DNA of 64,000 nt, taken from the NCBI RefSeq assembly GCF_900660575.1, contig NZ_LR215008.1, positions 868,001 to 932,000 of the forward strand, written 5' to 3'. This document shows positions 33,135-44,590 of the stretch, piece by piece. Position 1 is the stretch's first letter, and every line of letters starts with the position of its first letter. Below the pieces are notes generated by a model that worked only from the letters and a program-made list of their open reading frames with translations, searched no databases and had not been told where the DNA came from. The position numbers were made by a program, and so were the translations under genes. The stretch comes from Mycoplasmopsis pulmonis. GTDB taxonomy: Bacteria; Bacillota_I; Bacilli_A; Mycoplasmatales; Metamycoplasmataceae.

Positions 33135-34679
33135 TTGATTTTGTCTATATATTTTCAATTAACAATTTCAGAAGAGATATTTAATTTTAAATCTTCAGTG
33201 TCAGATAGTCATACAAAAAATAGATTAATAATTTTGCAAATTGTTGCACTTTTAATTTTTACATTTTTTTTATCTATAAAATTTATAAATGCTATTTTTA
33301 TTGATAAACAAAAAAATGAAATAATCTTAAAGATAAGAAATAAAAATATTGAATTTTTTAATTTTTGTTCATATAAACAAATGAAGAATAAAAAAGTTGA
33401 AGAACACATTGACAACTTTAGTGATGTTATTGAAAAATTTACAATAGTTAACACAACAGATATCTATGCTTTTGCAAACAATATTATTTCACTTTTAGGC
33501 ATTTTAATTCTTTTTGGTGTGATCATAATCTTTAAAAACTTTTTGTTTTTATATATTTTAATTTTTATAATAGTTGCTATTTTACTTAACTGACTTTTGC
33601 CTTATTTTTTCAACAAAAAAGAATTGAAATACAAAGATAAATTAATTGAATATAGACAAAGAAATTTATCTCAAACAACTGATTTAATTGATAATTACAA
33701 AGCTTTTTTATGAAATAAATCATCTAGTTATTTTGATAGAGAATATTTCAAAATAATTAGAAAATTTAACATTGAAAATCATAAGTTATTTATTAAAAAT
33801 AAGTTTATAGAATCTATAAAAGAAATCTCACTAGAAATTACAAAATACATTCCTATTTTAGTTGCTATTTTTCTTGTAATTGCAGATCCTGTAAATCTAG
33901 GAACTTTAGTTGTTATTAATTTTATCTTTGTGGAGATAAAATCAATTCAAGAAATGATAATAAATAACTACACAAGTATTAAAAGTAGAAATGTATTTTT
34001 AAAATATTTAAGTTTTTATCAAAATATCAAAAGTGAAAATTTAACCAAAATATATGATTCAATAGACAACATAGAATTTAAAAATTCTAGTTTCGCTTTT
34101 GATGAAAAAGTAATTTTTAATAACTTAAATATTAAGTTTAGAAAAAATGAAAAATATCTTATTGAAGGTCCTTCTGGATCAGGAAAATCTACATTAATAA
34201 AACTAATATTAAAGGAAATAACTTCACAAAATCAAAGCATATTAATTAATGATAAAAACATCAATAATATTGATAGAAAATCGATTATTGAAAATATTAT
34301 ATTTTTAGATAACAAAGTAATAATTTTAAATGAAGATTTGCAAAGTAATATCAGCTTACTTGAAGATAAAATTATCCTTGAAAAGTACTTAGATATTTCA
34401 AAAAACTTTAATATAAATTTTGAAGATCTTTTATCTCTTTCTGAAGGCGAAAAACAAATTTTAAATATAGCAAGGATAATTTATCATGCCAGTGATAACA
34501 AGTGAATAATTTTTGATGAATCCATGTCTAACATAGATAAGAAGATGAAAGATAAAATTGAAAATTATTTCTTAGATATGAAAAATACAACATTTATAAA
34601 TATCTCTCATAATCCTTCAATGTCAAATAGAGATAAATATAGTCAAATATTTAATATTAAAAACTTAAAAAATTTATAG
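33135..34679 (+). CDS. ABC exporter half-transporter (second of pair)
   Basis: About 514 residues from TTG 33135. About five or six hydrophobic segments in residues 1-260, then the ATPase: Walker A EGPSGSGKST, signature LLSLSEGEKQ, Walker B KWIIFDESMSNID, H-loop NISHNPS. It shares the LSEGE signature with the gene before, so they are paralogous partners. The start is unclear: the frame is open back to the end of the first gene, and the first membrane segment (KKLFIINLFLIFLSSSG) begins before TTG 33135 with no ATG/GTG/TTG in frame. An ATT (33114) or ATA (33096) start, or a degraded start, is possible. No ribosome-binding site is visible. Type IV peptide or lipid exporter; substrate unknown. 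Confidence 0.8.
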
Positions 34680-34725
34680 AACTTTTTAAGCTCTAATTTT
34701 TAAAAATTTAATAAAGTTTTTTTGT

Positions 34726-36189
34726 TTAAAGACTTTGATTATTAAATCCTTTTGGAAAAAGATGAGTTTTAAAATTTGAATCAATTTTTTTAATATTTTT
34801 TAATGAATCTTTGTATGATTTTTTTTGTTCTTTTCCACCACCATAAATTAGATCATATTGTGGAATAAAATAATTTCTATATCAAAATGAAGGTAAGCCT
34901 TGTACTTTGAAACCTTCTGATTTAAAAGCTACTGATCCTGTTAGTCCAGAAAGATCAGAACCTAGAGCATGGATTCCTACAATTTTGTTATTTTTATCAA
35001 CAGTTTTAGATCCACTTGATCCACCACTTAAGGCAGTATTTCTAAAGTAGTAAAGTAATCCAGAATAATAATATTTTTGACCTCAAATATTTAATGTTGT
35101 TCCTTTGAAAAATGCAGATGAATCCACAATTCCTTTTTTACCAAACATGCTATTGTTTTCAAATTCTGAAAGCATAGCTCCTTTTTCATAAATTTTGGCA
35201 TCCAATCCTTCAACTGTATCTTCAACTGGTTTGTTAATTGATGGTACTAAAGCTCTTATTTGATTTTCTTTTCTAATTCCATCTTCATTTCTTTCAGTAG
35301 GATCTGGATATCCCGAAATGTAATAATAATTATTTGTTGTTTGTAAATAATCTTTTAAAAGTGAATCTTTAATAAAATTATTTTTATCTTTTTCTTCTCA
35401 CAAAGCATAATCTGAAGTAAATTTTCTAGCTTCAGCTTCATTTTGGAATTTAATTTCAAATACTGCAAAGTCAATAATTTCTTCATAACTTGCTAAATCT
35501 CTAAAATAATCATTTGGCTTTGTTGTTAGATAATCATTACCCATGAAAACCAATTTCACATTTTTTCTCGGCACTGTTAATGTGTTTTCAGGTTTATCAT
35601 CATTTTCAATTTTTTGAATATTAGTTCCTGTTTTTTTTAAGTCTCATCTTCTTAGATAAACCTCTTCAGTTTCACCTCTAAAATATTTTGTTGATTCAGG
35701 AAAATCTCTTGAACTAAAATATGTTGCAACATGAGCATTGGTTGCAAAATATCATGTAAGCGGATATGATCCATCTTCTGTAAGTTGATAATCTAAAATT
35801 CAAGTTGTTCCTGAAGCTTTAGCTGGCTTTCCATCTTGGTCTATTGCTCCAACTACTGGAATTGAAAGTGAAAGAGAAGTTTTAAAATTATCTTGATAAA
35901 TTTTGTTTGGTGCAACATAAGTAGCTGCTGTTTTAGGACTAAAAAGTTGATAAGCTCTACGAGCTGTTTCATCTTCTTCTCTTTCTGGACTACTATTAAT
36001 TCTTGTAGAAGCAAAAGAATTACTATTTTTATTGTAATTAACAACTTGATAGCTAGAAGTGTCAATATGACCTAGATTGTCTGTTTTTCCCAAAAGTGTC
36101 CATGATATTCAAAAAATAAGCCCAACTACTAAAGCTCCACAAATAATTCAAACTAGAAAAAATCAAAATTTATTAGATATTTTTTTCAT
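34726..36189 (-). CDS. MIP-like serine protease (DUF31 family), membrane anchored
   Basis: 487 residues. N-terminal membrane anchor (residues 8-34, FWFFLVWIICGALVVGLIFW), no convincing lipobox, so the protease faces outward. The DUF31 trypsin-like fold is supported by TWYFATNAHVAT (catalytic His near 153), an Asp in EEIIDFAVFEI near 225, and TALSGGSSGSKTV (nucleophile Ser near 388). This family contains Mycoplasma Immunoglobulin Protease (MIP), which cleaves IgG heavy chains together with the binding partner MIB. No MIB-like gene lies in the window, so this may be a stand-alone relative. Start ATG 36189 gives MKKISNKF. About ten TGA codons are Trp. Confidence 0.82.
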
Positions 36190-36282
36190 AATAAAAAATT
36201 TTAACACTAAGCAACAAAGATTAAAAGCTGGTTTTTAAAAAATAATTGTATGTTTAAAATTTATTAATTTAAAATTGCTATT

Positions 36283-37281
36283 ATGAATAAAAAAACACTT
36301 GTAAGCGGAATAACATCAACTGGAAAATTAACTCTTGGTAACTATATTGGGGCAATTAGAAATTTTGTAAAATTACAAGATGAATTTAATATGTTTATTT
36401 TTGTAGCTGATCTACACTCATTAACTAATGAAATTGTTCCATCAGTACTAAGAAAAAATATTAAAGAAATTGCTGCATTATATCTTGCTTGTGGATTAGA
36501 TCCTGAAAAGACTGTTTTATTTAAACAATCTGATGTTTATGAACATGGTCTTATGCAATGAATTTTATTAAATCAAACAACTATAGGTGAGCTTTCTAGA
36601 ATGACTCAATTTAAAGACAAATCAAGTAAAATTACTCACGCAAACAACACTGAGTCAATACCTAGTGGTCTTTTGACTTATCCTACATTAATGGCAGCTG
36701 ATATTTTACTTTATAATCCCAACTTAGTTCCAGTTGGACAAGATCAAGTTCAACACTTAGAACTAACTAGAAAAATTGCTAGAAAATTAAATAACAAATA
36801 CAACACCAAGTTTAATGAGCCAACAACATTTGTTCCTGAAACAGGTGCTAAAATCATGTCACTAACTAATCCAACTAAAAAAATGTCAAAATCAAGTGAT
36901 GATATCAATGGAACAATATTTTTATTAGAAGATCCTGAATTAGCTTACAAAAAAATTAAAAAATCTATAACAGATAGTGAAAATAAAGTTTATCATGATC
37001 CTTCAAAACCTGGAGTGTCAAACTTGCTTGAAATTTATGCTTGTTTAGAAAATAAAAGCCTTAAAGAAGCTCAAGAAATTTTCAAAGATAAAAACTATTT
37101 AGAACTTAAAGAAGGAGTTGGAAATAGTGTTAAAAACTTTTTAACAAAGCTGCAAGCAAAATATCAAGAAAACTATAAACGTGTAGATGAAATTTTAAAC
37201 CAAGGTAAAATAAAAGCACAAAAAGTTGCTTCATATAATTTAAATAACTTAATGAAAAAAATTGGAATAAGAGATAAATAA
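36283..37281 (+). CDS. trpS: Tryptophan--tRNA ligase
   Basis: 332 residues, class Ic synthetase charging tRNA-Trp; in this code the enzyme must supply Trp for both UGG and UGA codons. HIGH-type motif is TGKLTLGNYIGA at residues 14-25 (Thr in place of the first His of the usual TGxLHLGN), ATP and Trp pocket in PVGQDQVQHLELTRKIA, and KKMSKSS near residue 200. Length is normal. ATG 36283 has no ribosome-binding site; TTAAAAT stands just upstream, so the mRNA may be leaderless. The stop overlaps the thrS start (TAATG at 37279-37283), so the two synthetases are coupled. Confidence 0.95.
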
Positions 37282-39050
37282 TGAATGAAAAAAATTCAGA
37301 TGAAATTAACTATGATTTTAAAGTTGATAGTAATTTAAACCACACAACAAGCCACTTGTTAGCAGCTGCTATTGTTCAACTTTATCCAAATGTAAAACTA
37401 GGTTTTGGTCCTGCTATTGAAGAAGGATTTTATTATGATTTTGAATTTGAAAATCCTCTAAGTAAACTTGAACTTTTGAAAATTGAAAAGCTAATGAAAA
37501 AACTAGCATCTATGAATTTAAAAATGGTCAAAGTTGATGGCTCAAATTATGATTTTACAAACAAGCCTTATAAAAAAGAACTCTATGATGAACTCAAACA
37601 AAAAGGTCAAGAAATAACTTTTTACTCTTTAGTTGATACAAATGGTAAAGAAATTTTTACAGATCTTTGTGCTGGTGGCCACGTTGAAAGTACTAGCAAA
37701 ATCAATAACTTTAAATTGCTTTCACTAGCAGGGGCTTATTGAAGGGGAAACTCAAATAATATTCAACTAACAAGAATTTATGGCTCTTCTTTTTACAAAA
37801 AAGATGAACTCGAAAACTATTTAAAAGTTATAGAAGATCGTAAAGAAAGAGACCATCGAAAAATAGGTAAAAATCTTGGAATTTTTACCTTTAGTTCTTT
37901 ATCAGGACATGGCTTTCCTATTTGATTAAAAAAAGGTATGTTAATAAAAAGAGCAATTGAAAAAGAGATATTGTATTTAGATAGAAAATACGGCTTTGAA
38001 GAAGTTCTTAGTCCTCATTTTGGAGAAGAATCTCTTTATATTAAATCAGGACATCTAGCTCACTATCAAGAGACTATGTTTAAATCTCTTGAAGTTGAAA
38101 ATGAAAAACTAATTCCTCGTCCAATGACTTGTCCTCATCACATCATCATCTATGATGCTTTTCCTCGTTCTTATAGAGAACTTCCACTAAGGCTATCTGA
38201 GCAATCAAGGCTTTATAGATATGAAAAATCAGGAGCTCTAACAGGTCTTGAAAGAGTAAGGGCAATGGACCTTACTGAAGGTCACATTTTTATTAGACAA
38301 GATCAGATTAAAGATGAAGTTTTAAACATGATTAATTTAATCCAAGAAACTTTAAAAATTTTTAAAATAAAAATTGACCATGTTGCTCTTTCATTAAGAG
38401 ACAATGACAAAGAAAAATTCTTTGATGATGATCAAATGTGAGATCAAGCAGAAAGTGCACTTAAGGAAATTTTAGATCAAAACAAAATTGACTACATAGT
38501 TGAAAAAGGTGAAGCTGCTTTTTATGGGCCTAAAATTGACTTTCAAGTTAAAACTGTTTTAAACAACATCATCACTATGTCAACTATTCAACTTGATTTT
38601 CTACTTCCAAGAAAATTTAACATTTCTTATATAGCCCCTGACGGAAGCAAACAAACACCTTTAATGATTCATAGAGGACTAATCGGAACCTACGAAAGAT
38701 TTGTTTCAATTTTACTTGAACAAACAAAAGGTAATTTTCCATTTTGACTCTCTCCTTCTCAAGTAATAGTTCTTCCTATAGCCAAGGAATTTAAAGAATA
38801 TGCCTTTGAAATTTATAGCAAAATATTTAAGCAAAATTTTAATGTTGAAATTGACAATAGAGATGAGACTATAAATAAAAAAATTAGAGAAGCTCAAATC
38901 AATAAATATAAATATCAAATCATCATTGGTAAACAAGAGATGGAAAATAAAACTATTGCAATTAGAGAATATGGAAAAGTTCAAACAATAACAATGGATC
39001 TTGAAAGTTTTATTGAAAAAATAAAATCTCAAAGAGATTCAAAAGAATAA
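37281..39050 (+). CDS. thrS: Threonine--tRNA ligase
   Basis: 589 residues, class II synthetase. It starts directly with the SAD editing domain ([12 protein letters not shown], zinc-type His motif, and [11 protein letters not shown]); the small N-terminal TGS domain of most bacterial enzymes is absent, as in some other mycoplasmas. Catalytic core shows zinc ligand Cys in RPMTCPHHI near residue 283, motif 2 text [20 protein letters not shown], and motif 3 [17 protein letters not shown]-terminal anticodon domain begins [10 protein letters not shown]. Start ATG 37281 overlaps trpS. Two or more TGA codons are Trp. Confidence 0.95.
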
Positions 39051-39053
39051 GCT

Positions 39054-39458
39054 ATGAAATTAGAATTTCAATATAGATTGTTTTATCCACTTTTTTTTGT
39101 AATTGTTCCCTTTGTAATAATTTTAATTATGATCAACACTTTTGAAAAAACACCTATTCAAAAGTGACATTGATCATTGATTTTTTTGTCAGTTCAAATT
39201 TTAGGAATTTTAACTTTTGCTCTTATTCATAAAATTAAAATTTCAACAACAAAATCAAAGATTAAAATTTCTTTTTTTAAAAGTATTGATTATAAAAATG
39301 TAACTCAAAATAGCTCACTTGTAATTGCCATTGCACTAATCATTGCGTTATATGGAATTATTGCTCATTGACTACTTGCTTTGATTGTTTTTACAAGTTC
39401 TATTCTTTCATATTTAGCTATTCAGTTTTTAATAAAATTTATTATTAAAAAGCTCTAA
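39054..39458 (+). CDS. Small membrane protein of unknown function
   Basis: 134 residues, not recognised. Four hydrophobic segments at about 10-30, 40-60, 80-100 and 103-125, ending with basic residues (KFIIKKL). Starts 3 bases after the thrS stop, so it depends on the trpS-thrS transcript, and is followed by a terminator at 39480. TGA codons are Trp. Confidence 0.72.
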
Positions 39459-39479
39459 GATATTTTTTTAAACATTAGT

Positions 39480-39518
39480 TTTTGCCTTAAATTTTAAAGG
39501 CAAAATTTTCTTTTTTTT
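39480..39518 (+). terminator. Terminator of the trpS-thrS operon
   Basis: Inverted repeat TTTTGCCTT (39480-39488) and AAGGCAAAA (39497-39505), 8-base loop, then TTTTCTTTTTTTT. Confidence 0.75.
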
Positions 39519-39642
39519 AATATTTATTTAAATTAATAAAAATAAATTTTAGCTTGCTATTTTTTTGCACAAAATCGCTATTTTTCATGGATTGCTTTAT
39601 CTTTACAATCTTATTAAATTTATAGTGGTAAAATTATTATTA

Positions 39643-39683
39643 GAAACTTTGGATCCAAAAAATCACAAAAGTTTCCTTAATTT
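39643..39683 (+). promoter_or_regulatory. Leader hairpin with T run before the MFS gene (possible attenuator)
   Basis: GAAACTTT (39643-39650) and AAAGTTTC (39668-39675) form an 8-base stem with a 17-base loop, followed by CTTAATTTTTT. Just upstream, TGGTAAAAT (about 39626-39634) looks like an extended -10 box, so the hairpin would be near the start of the transcript, about 80 bases before the start codon. Control by attenuation is inference only. The rest of 39519-39757 holds no gene. Confidence 0.35.
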
Positions 39684-39757
39684 TTTAAAAAAAATCTATA
39701 TTTATTATCATTAATTTGATGGTAAAAAAAAACTAAATGAAAGGAAGGTTTTTTATT

Positions 39758-41185
39758 TTGTTCGCGTTAAAAACACAAAACATTAAAGGCGAAAAAATGG
39801 TAACCTGAAAGGGTTGGTTGATGTGAGCCTTGCTTGTTTCTGCATATACCCTTTTTGTTATTAATTGAGGTATTGCGGCCAACTTAAATAGAGCCGTAGC
39901 ATCTAATGGCGAAGTAATTGGAACTTTACCTCATTTTTTTCCAGAAACCAAAGGAGCAATAAGCAAAACTGTTAACCAAGCTGTTAACTGGGGTATTACT
40001 ATAGGTAGAGGTATAGGGTCGCTTCTTATTGGTTGACTTATTGTCAAATTAACCCATAAGTATGCAACTCTTATTTCTTTGGTGCTAGCTTTATTTGCTA
40101 TACCAGCACCTTGAATGCCAGACTATTGATCATTCATAACATTTAGAACCTTTTTTGCTATAGGTGGTACAACTCTAATTATCCTATTACAACCTGTTGT
40201 ATCTGCCTACTTTAGTGCTAAAACTAAAGGTAAAATATCAATATTTACAACATGAGGTTATCCTCTAGGGACAATTATTACTCTTGCTCCATTTTTAGTT
40301 TCAAAAGATACAACTGAGGCACTTGTAAGAAATTGACAAATTATTTATACAGTTATTGGTCTTTTATTCTTAATACCTCTTATTACATATGCTGTTCTTG
40401 GTCAAAGATTTGATACTTTCCAAGACTTTAAAGAAAAACAAGAGAAGATAAAACAAGATTTTGAAGCTAAGGGTGTTAAATTAGAAACTCCTTCAGCACT
40501 TTCTCTTCTTAAACAAAAAGAAACTTATATTTGAATTTTATTTTATGGTGGATGACTTGTAGCTGTTGTTATGCCTTTCATCATGGCAAGAAGTAATCTT
40601 CCTGGCCTAGCTCAAGTTCAAGAAGCTAATGCAGATGCAATAAGAAGAATAATAACAATTTGACTAATCTTCTTCCATGTTGCCATTATTTTAGGACCTT
40701 ATACAGTTGGTCTATGAAATAAATGAAACGTTAAAAGAAAACCATTCATTGTAGCAGTTACTCTAAGTGGTGTTGTACTTTGAGCTTTAGCTATTGTAGT
40801 ATTTGTTTACATGGTAGCTCCTCTAACAGCACAAGGTTACAACATGGGAGCTGCTGGATGACTATTCTTCATATTAGGATTTTTAAAAGGTCTATTACTA
40901 TGAGGAATTCAAGGGGTATTTTTAAATAACCCTCATGAACAAGAAGGATCAAACCCTAAAAAAGTTGGACTACAATTTTCATTTATTTGAGGATTTGGTT
41001 ACTTCTTCTTTACATTTGCAACAATTATTCTTTCACAACTTGCAGATATTAAAGGTCAAGGTGCAATAATATGAGCTGTATTTGTTACTTTATTTATGTT
41101 ACTAGCTCCTATATCATGGCTGTTTATTAAAGAAACAAAACCTAATGCTCCTATCTTGCCTAAATTCGATAAAAAAGATAAATAA
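39758..41185 (+). CDS. MFS transporter, probably sugar- or hexose-phosphate type
   Basis: 475 residues from TTG 39758, twelve membrane segments. Major facilitator fold: first helix after WKGWLMWALLVSAYTLF, second with GITIGRGIGSLLIGWL, RTFFAIGGTTLIILLQP (motif-like Arg in helix 4), TTWGYPLGT in helix 5, and a central cytoplasmic loop (FQDFKEKQEKIKQDFEAKG) between halves. The style resembles the mycoplasma carriers annotated as hexose-phosphate transporters, but I see no residue that fixes the substrate. Start TTG 39758 has a strong AAGGAAGG 9 bases upstream; ATG 39797 with AAGGCG is the alternative (462 residues). More than twenty TGA codons are Trp. Stands alone between two terminators. Confidence 0.8.
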
Positions 41186-41235
41186 AGAATTAATTTTTAA
41201 AAAAACTAGAAGCTAAAGCTTCTAAGAAAAAATGT

Positions 41236-41267
41236 AAAACAACCCTCAATCTTAGGGTTGTTTTTTT
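41236..41267 (+). terminator. Terminator of the MFS gene
   Basis: ACAACCCT...AGGGTTGT stem (within AAAACAACCCT at 41236-41246 and AGGGTTG at 41254-41260), 7-base loop, then seven T. Clear and strong. Confidence 0.85.
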
Positions 41268-41384
41268 ATGTTTAATTATTGAAGATTTGACAAAGCTTAT
41301 TTAACATTTTTATTTTTTACTAATGCATCACAAACTTCTTAAATGCATTAACACTGATAAAAATATGTCTTTGTTAAATCAGCT

Positions 41385-42036
41385 CAAAAAAACTTTTTAA
41401 ATATCCCTTAAATATGAGTGTTTTTGAAACAACTAAAACTAGAATAATTAAAAAAATGAATTTAATTTTTTGATGAATTTTATGGTTAAAAAATTAAGAC
41501 TAAAAAATGCATATTTTAGTGAAAAATAAACTGCTTAAAAAACCAGAAAAATTTAAAAGTAAAATTTTTATTTTTGAGAAAATATTTTGCTTTTTAAAAA
41601 ATAAAAATCTTTGATTTTACAAACCAAAAAATTTATTCTTGCAAAAAATAACGCTGAAGATGCAAAAAGTTAATCAACATAAAAAAGAATTAGAAAATAT
41701 TATAAAAATTTATAAAATAATTTTTCATAACATTAATCAAAAAGAAGCTTAAAAAAATTAAAGAATATAAATAAAAAAATATTGATTCAAGCTTCATCAA
41801 AAGAATTTTTGATTTGATAAATCAACAAATTATTCTTGACAAAAATCTAAACTTGTAAAACCAAAAAAAGATCAAGAAATTAAAAAATGATTCCATAAAA
41901 ACAAAAACATACTTAGTTGAAAAAAATTTGAAATCCATATTCATTAATAATCAAAGATAACAACCATTTTTACAAAGAAAAACATCCCAACAAAATTGAG
42001 ATGTTTTAATGTTTTTTTAATAATTTTTTTAGTTTA
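41385..42036 (+). mobile_element. Decayed, internally deleted relic of the IS3-family element
   Basis: No intact gene, but the plus strand can be followed along the intact IS. At about 41385-41460 ACTTTTTAAATATCCCTTAAATATGAGTG then TTTTTGAAACAACTAAAACTAG correspond to the IS left end and the transposase start (TATGAAACAACTAAAACCAG). At 41860-41930 AAACCAAAAAAAGATCAAGAAATT and CATAAAAACAAA match the middle, and at 41980-42036 ACATCCCAACAAAATTGAGATGTTTTAATGTTTTTT matches the right end. Between them the catalytic half is deleted and many stops and small deletions are present. About 650 bases remain of 1,288. An old insertion, unlike the two pristine copies. Confidence 0.75.
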
Positions 42037-42044
42037 TTTTAATT

Positions 42045-43127
42045 CTATTTTTTAGCCAAACTTTTTAAAATTTTTTCTTGATCTTCTTGGTCTAAATTTG
42101 AAAATTTTTTTAATGCATATGCTAGTGATTTATTCTCAATTGTGCTTTGAATTTTACTAGATTCTTTATCCATTTTATTATCATAATAAAAAATTGATTT
42201 GTATATTTCTAACAAAATATCTATTTCTAAATTATGTTTTTTAACCAAGTTATAAATCAAAAAATATCTTTCATTTTTGCTTAGTTTTTGAATAGGATTT
42301 CTTGCTACTCTTGAAATTAAATCTTGATTTTCTTTTATTGAAAATCTCTTCAGATTTTTTTCTAAATAATCATTCAAATAATCAACTTTAAATAATAGAT
42401 ATTCTTTAGATAAAATTTCATTAATAATCTTTGCTAGTCTTTTTATTTTAAAAAGAATTTGCTGATCATTAAGGGCTTCATTTATGTAAGTATATTTTTT
42501 TAAATATCCTAAATAACCAATTGTAGAGTGAATTGCATTAACTAGAAAAAGTTTTTTATTTATATAAGCTTCTAGATCAGTGCTATAGTTAACAAAGTTA
42601 AGCTTTTTTTGACTTTCATTTTTTTGCTCTAAAATAATTTCATAATAACTTTCAACATAAACATCTAAAGAATCACTTTTAAAATTAGGTATGATTTTGT
42701 CCACACTAGCATTAACAAAATGATTTGAATCAATGTTTAAAATACTTTGAAAAAACGAGCTTATTTTATATCCATTTTCAAAACAAATAATTTGAGCTTT
42801 TTCTTTTAATTTAACATTTTCAAAAAACTTTTTTAAACTAGCTAAATTAGATCAACCTATTGAAGTTGAAATAAAATCTGCTTGCTCAATTCATTTTTTT
42901 ATTTCATCTTCTTGGTCAATTGAAAAAGCCTTAAAATTACTTATTTGAAAAACTTTGTTTGTTTGAAAATCAATTATGGAATAAGACTTTTGCTTATTCA
43001 ATTTTTCTATTAAATCTTTATCAATATCAACCAAAGCAAAATCCATGTTATTTTTCATGTAAATATCAGATATTAAACCTCTACCAATATTGCCAGCTCC
43101 AAAATGAAGTGCTTTATATTTTTTCAT
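42045..43127 (-). CDS. mtlD: Mannitol-1-phosphate 5-dehydrogenase
   Basis: 360 residues. Oxidises mannitol-1-phosphate, delivered by the PTS, to fructose-6-phosphate with NAD. Rossmann motif FGAGNIGRGLI at residues 9-19, acidic NAD-binding residue at the end of strand 2 (ALVDID), STSIG in the next turn, and the catalytic helix with NAIHSTIGYLGYLK (the family's N-x-x-H-x-x-x-x-x-G-y). The C-terminal helical domain is diverged. Length (about 360-385) is typical. Start ATG 43127 overlaps the mtlA stop by 14 bases, so it is translated with mtlA. Converges on the IS relic. Confidence 0.9.
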
Positions 43128-44565
43128 TTTTAATTTGATCCACTATATTTTGATAATCATTTTTATCTAAAAATTGCCTAATGGAATAAATATTGGCTAT
43201 AGAGTTTTTTTCTTTTACTTTTTCAACTAAATGATTAATTGTAATAATGTTTTTTTCTTGGCCATCTAAATTAGAAATTGACTTATTACTTACTTTTATA
43301 TTGTTGATATTATTATTTTTTAAAATGTTTTTAAAGATTGTAGCTCCCATTGCAGATGAACCCATTCCTGCAATACAAACAAAAATAAATTCATATTCTT
43401 TTTTGTTGTCAATTTTTAATTTATTTGCTTTACTTTCTTGCAAAGCACTTTCCAAAGTTTTTTCTTTAGTTACTTTTTTATTTTTCTTGAAAATTCTGTC
43501 AAAAGCCAAAATCATTGAGCTAACAAAAAGTGATACAAGAGCTGAACTTAAAATTCCTAGAGTTAATCCCACCAAATCATTTGCACTTTTATTAACTTGA
43601 ATATAAGCTGCAATTATTGATCCTGGAGAAACAGGAGCTAAAGCTCCAACATTAAAAATTTGAAAAATCAAATTCCCAATTGCTCCTCCTGCAATAGTTG
43701 AAACTATCAATACTGGTTTTAGTAAAACAAAAGGAAAATAAACTTCATGAATTCCACCAAACAAATGAATTGGACTCGAACTAATAGCTTGTGTTCTTAC
43801 ATTTTTATCTTCTTTTTTACCAAAAATAATTCAAGCTATTAAAACACCCAAACCAGGGCCTGGATTTGACTCTAACAAGAATAAAATTGATTTACCTTTT
43901 TCTAAAACTTCTGATTGTCCAAGCATTGTAAAAACACCATGATTAATGGCATTGTTTAAAAATAAAACTTTTGCAGGTTCTACAACAATTGCCAATATTG
44001 GATAAAGCTTATATTTTTGCATTCCATCAACCATATATGAAAGAGCTAAATTTAAATAACCTATTACATATATTGACAGATAAAAAGTAGGAAAAAGTAA
44101 GATAAAACCAATAATTACTAATGAAAAATTATTAACAAGCATTTCATAGCCAGGTTTTATTTTACTAATTCAAAATTTTTCAAGATGTTTAAGTATAAAA
44201 GCTGCTAGAGGAGCAAAAATCATAGAAGCTAAAATCATTGGTGAGCTTGATTTAGCTATTGCAATAAAATCTTGAGATTGCCCTGCTGCAATTGCAGCTA
44301 TTGAAACAAGAGCTCCTATAACTGCTCCTCTATGTTGATAAACTTTTTTTCCACCTAAATAAGCAATTAAAACTGGTATTACATAAACAATTCCAGTACC
44401 CACCATAGTTGCTAGAGTTGCATTAGGAATTCAACCAGTTGGTATAAAAAAAGAAGTAAGTAAACCTCATGCTATAAAGATACCAATAATAGGCATAATC
44501 ATAGATGAAAGTGATGCACCAAAAATTTGAATTTTAACCTTAGCTTTTTTTAAAAATAAATTCAT
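43114..44565 (-). CDS. mtlA: PTS mannitol transporter subunit IICB
   Basis: 483 residues. Imports and phosphorylates mannitol. The IIC membrane domain (residues 1-340) carries NNAINHGVFTMLG, SNPGPGLGVLIA and FGGIHEVYFPFVLLKP, all mannitol IIC signatures (GIHEVYFP replaces GIHEIYFPY). A charged linker (350-385) leads to the IIB domain, FVCIAGMGSSAMGA near residue 390-403, whose Cys is phosphorylated. There is no IIA domain; a separate MtlF/IIA protein must exist elsewhere. Start ATG 44565 has AGAAGGTAAT upstream. Divergent from the RpiR regulator with a 25-base gap, so that regulator is the likely control. Confidence 0.9.
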
Positions 44566-44577
44566 ATTACCTTCTTA

Positions 44578-44583
44578 TATAAT
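44578..44583 (+). promoter_or_regulatory. -10 box in the 25-base divergent mtlA/rpiR gap
   Basis: TATAAT ends 7 bases before ATG 44591, so the rpiR mRNA should start at or next to its start codon. The surrounding TTATATAA is self-complementary, so the same bases may serve as the -10 for mtlA on the other strand. No -35 box is evident for either. Confidence 0.5.
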
Positions 44584-44590
44584 TAAGCTA

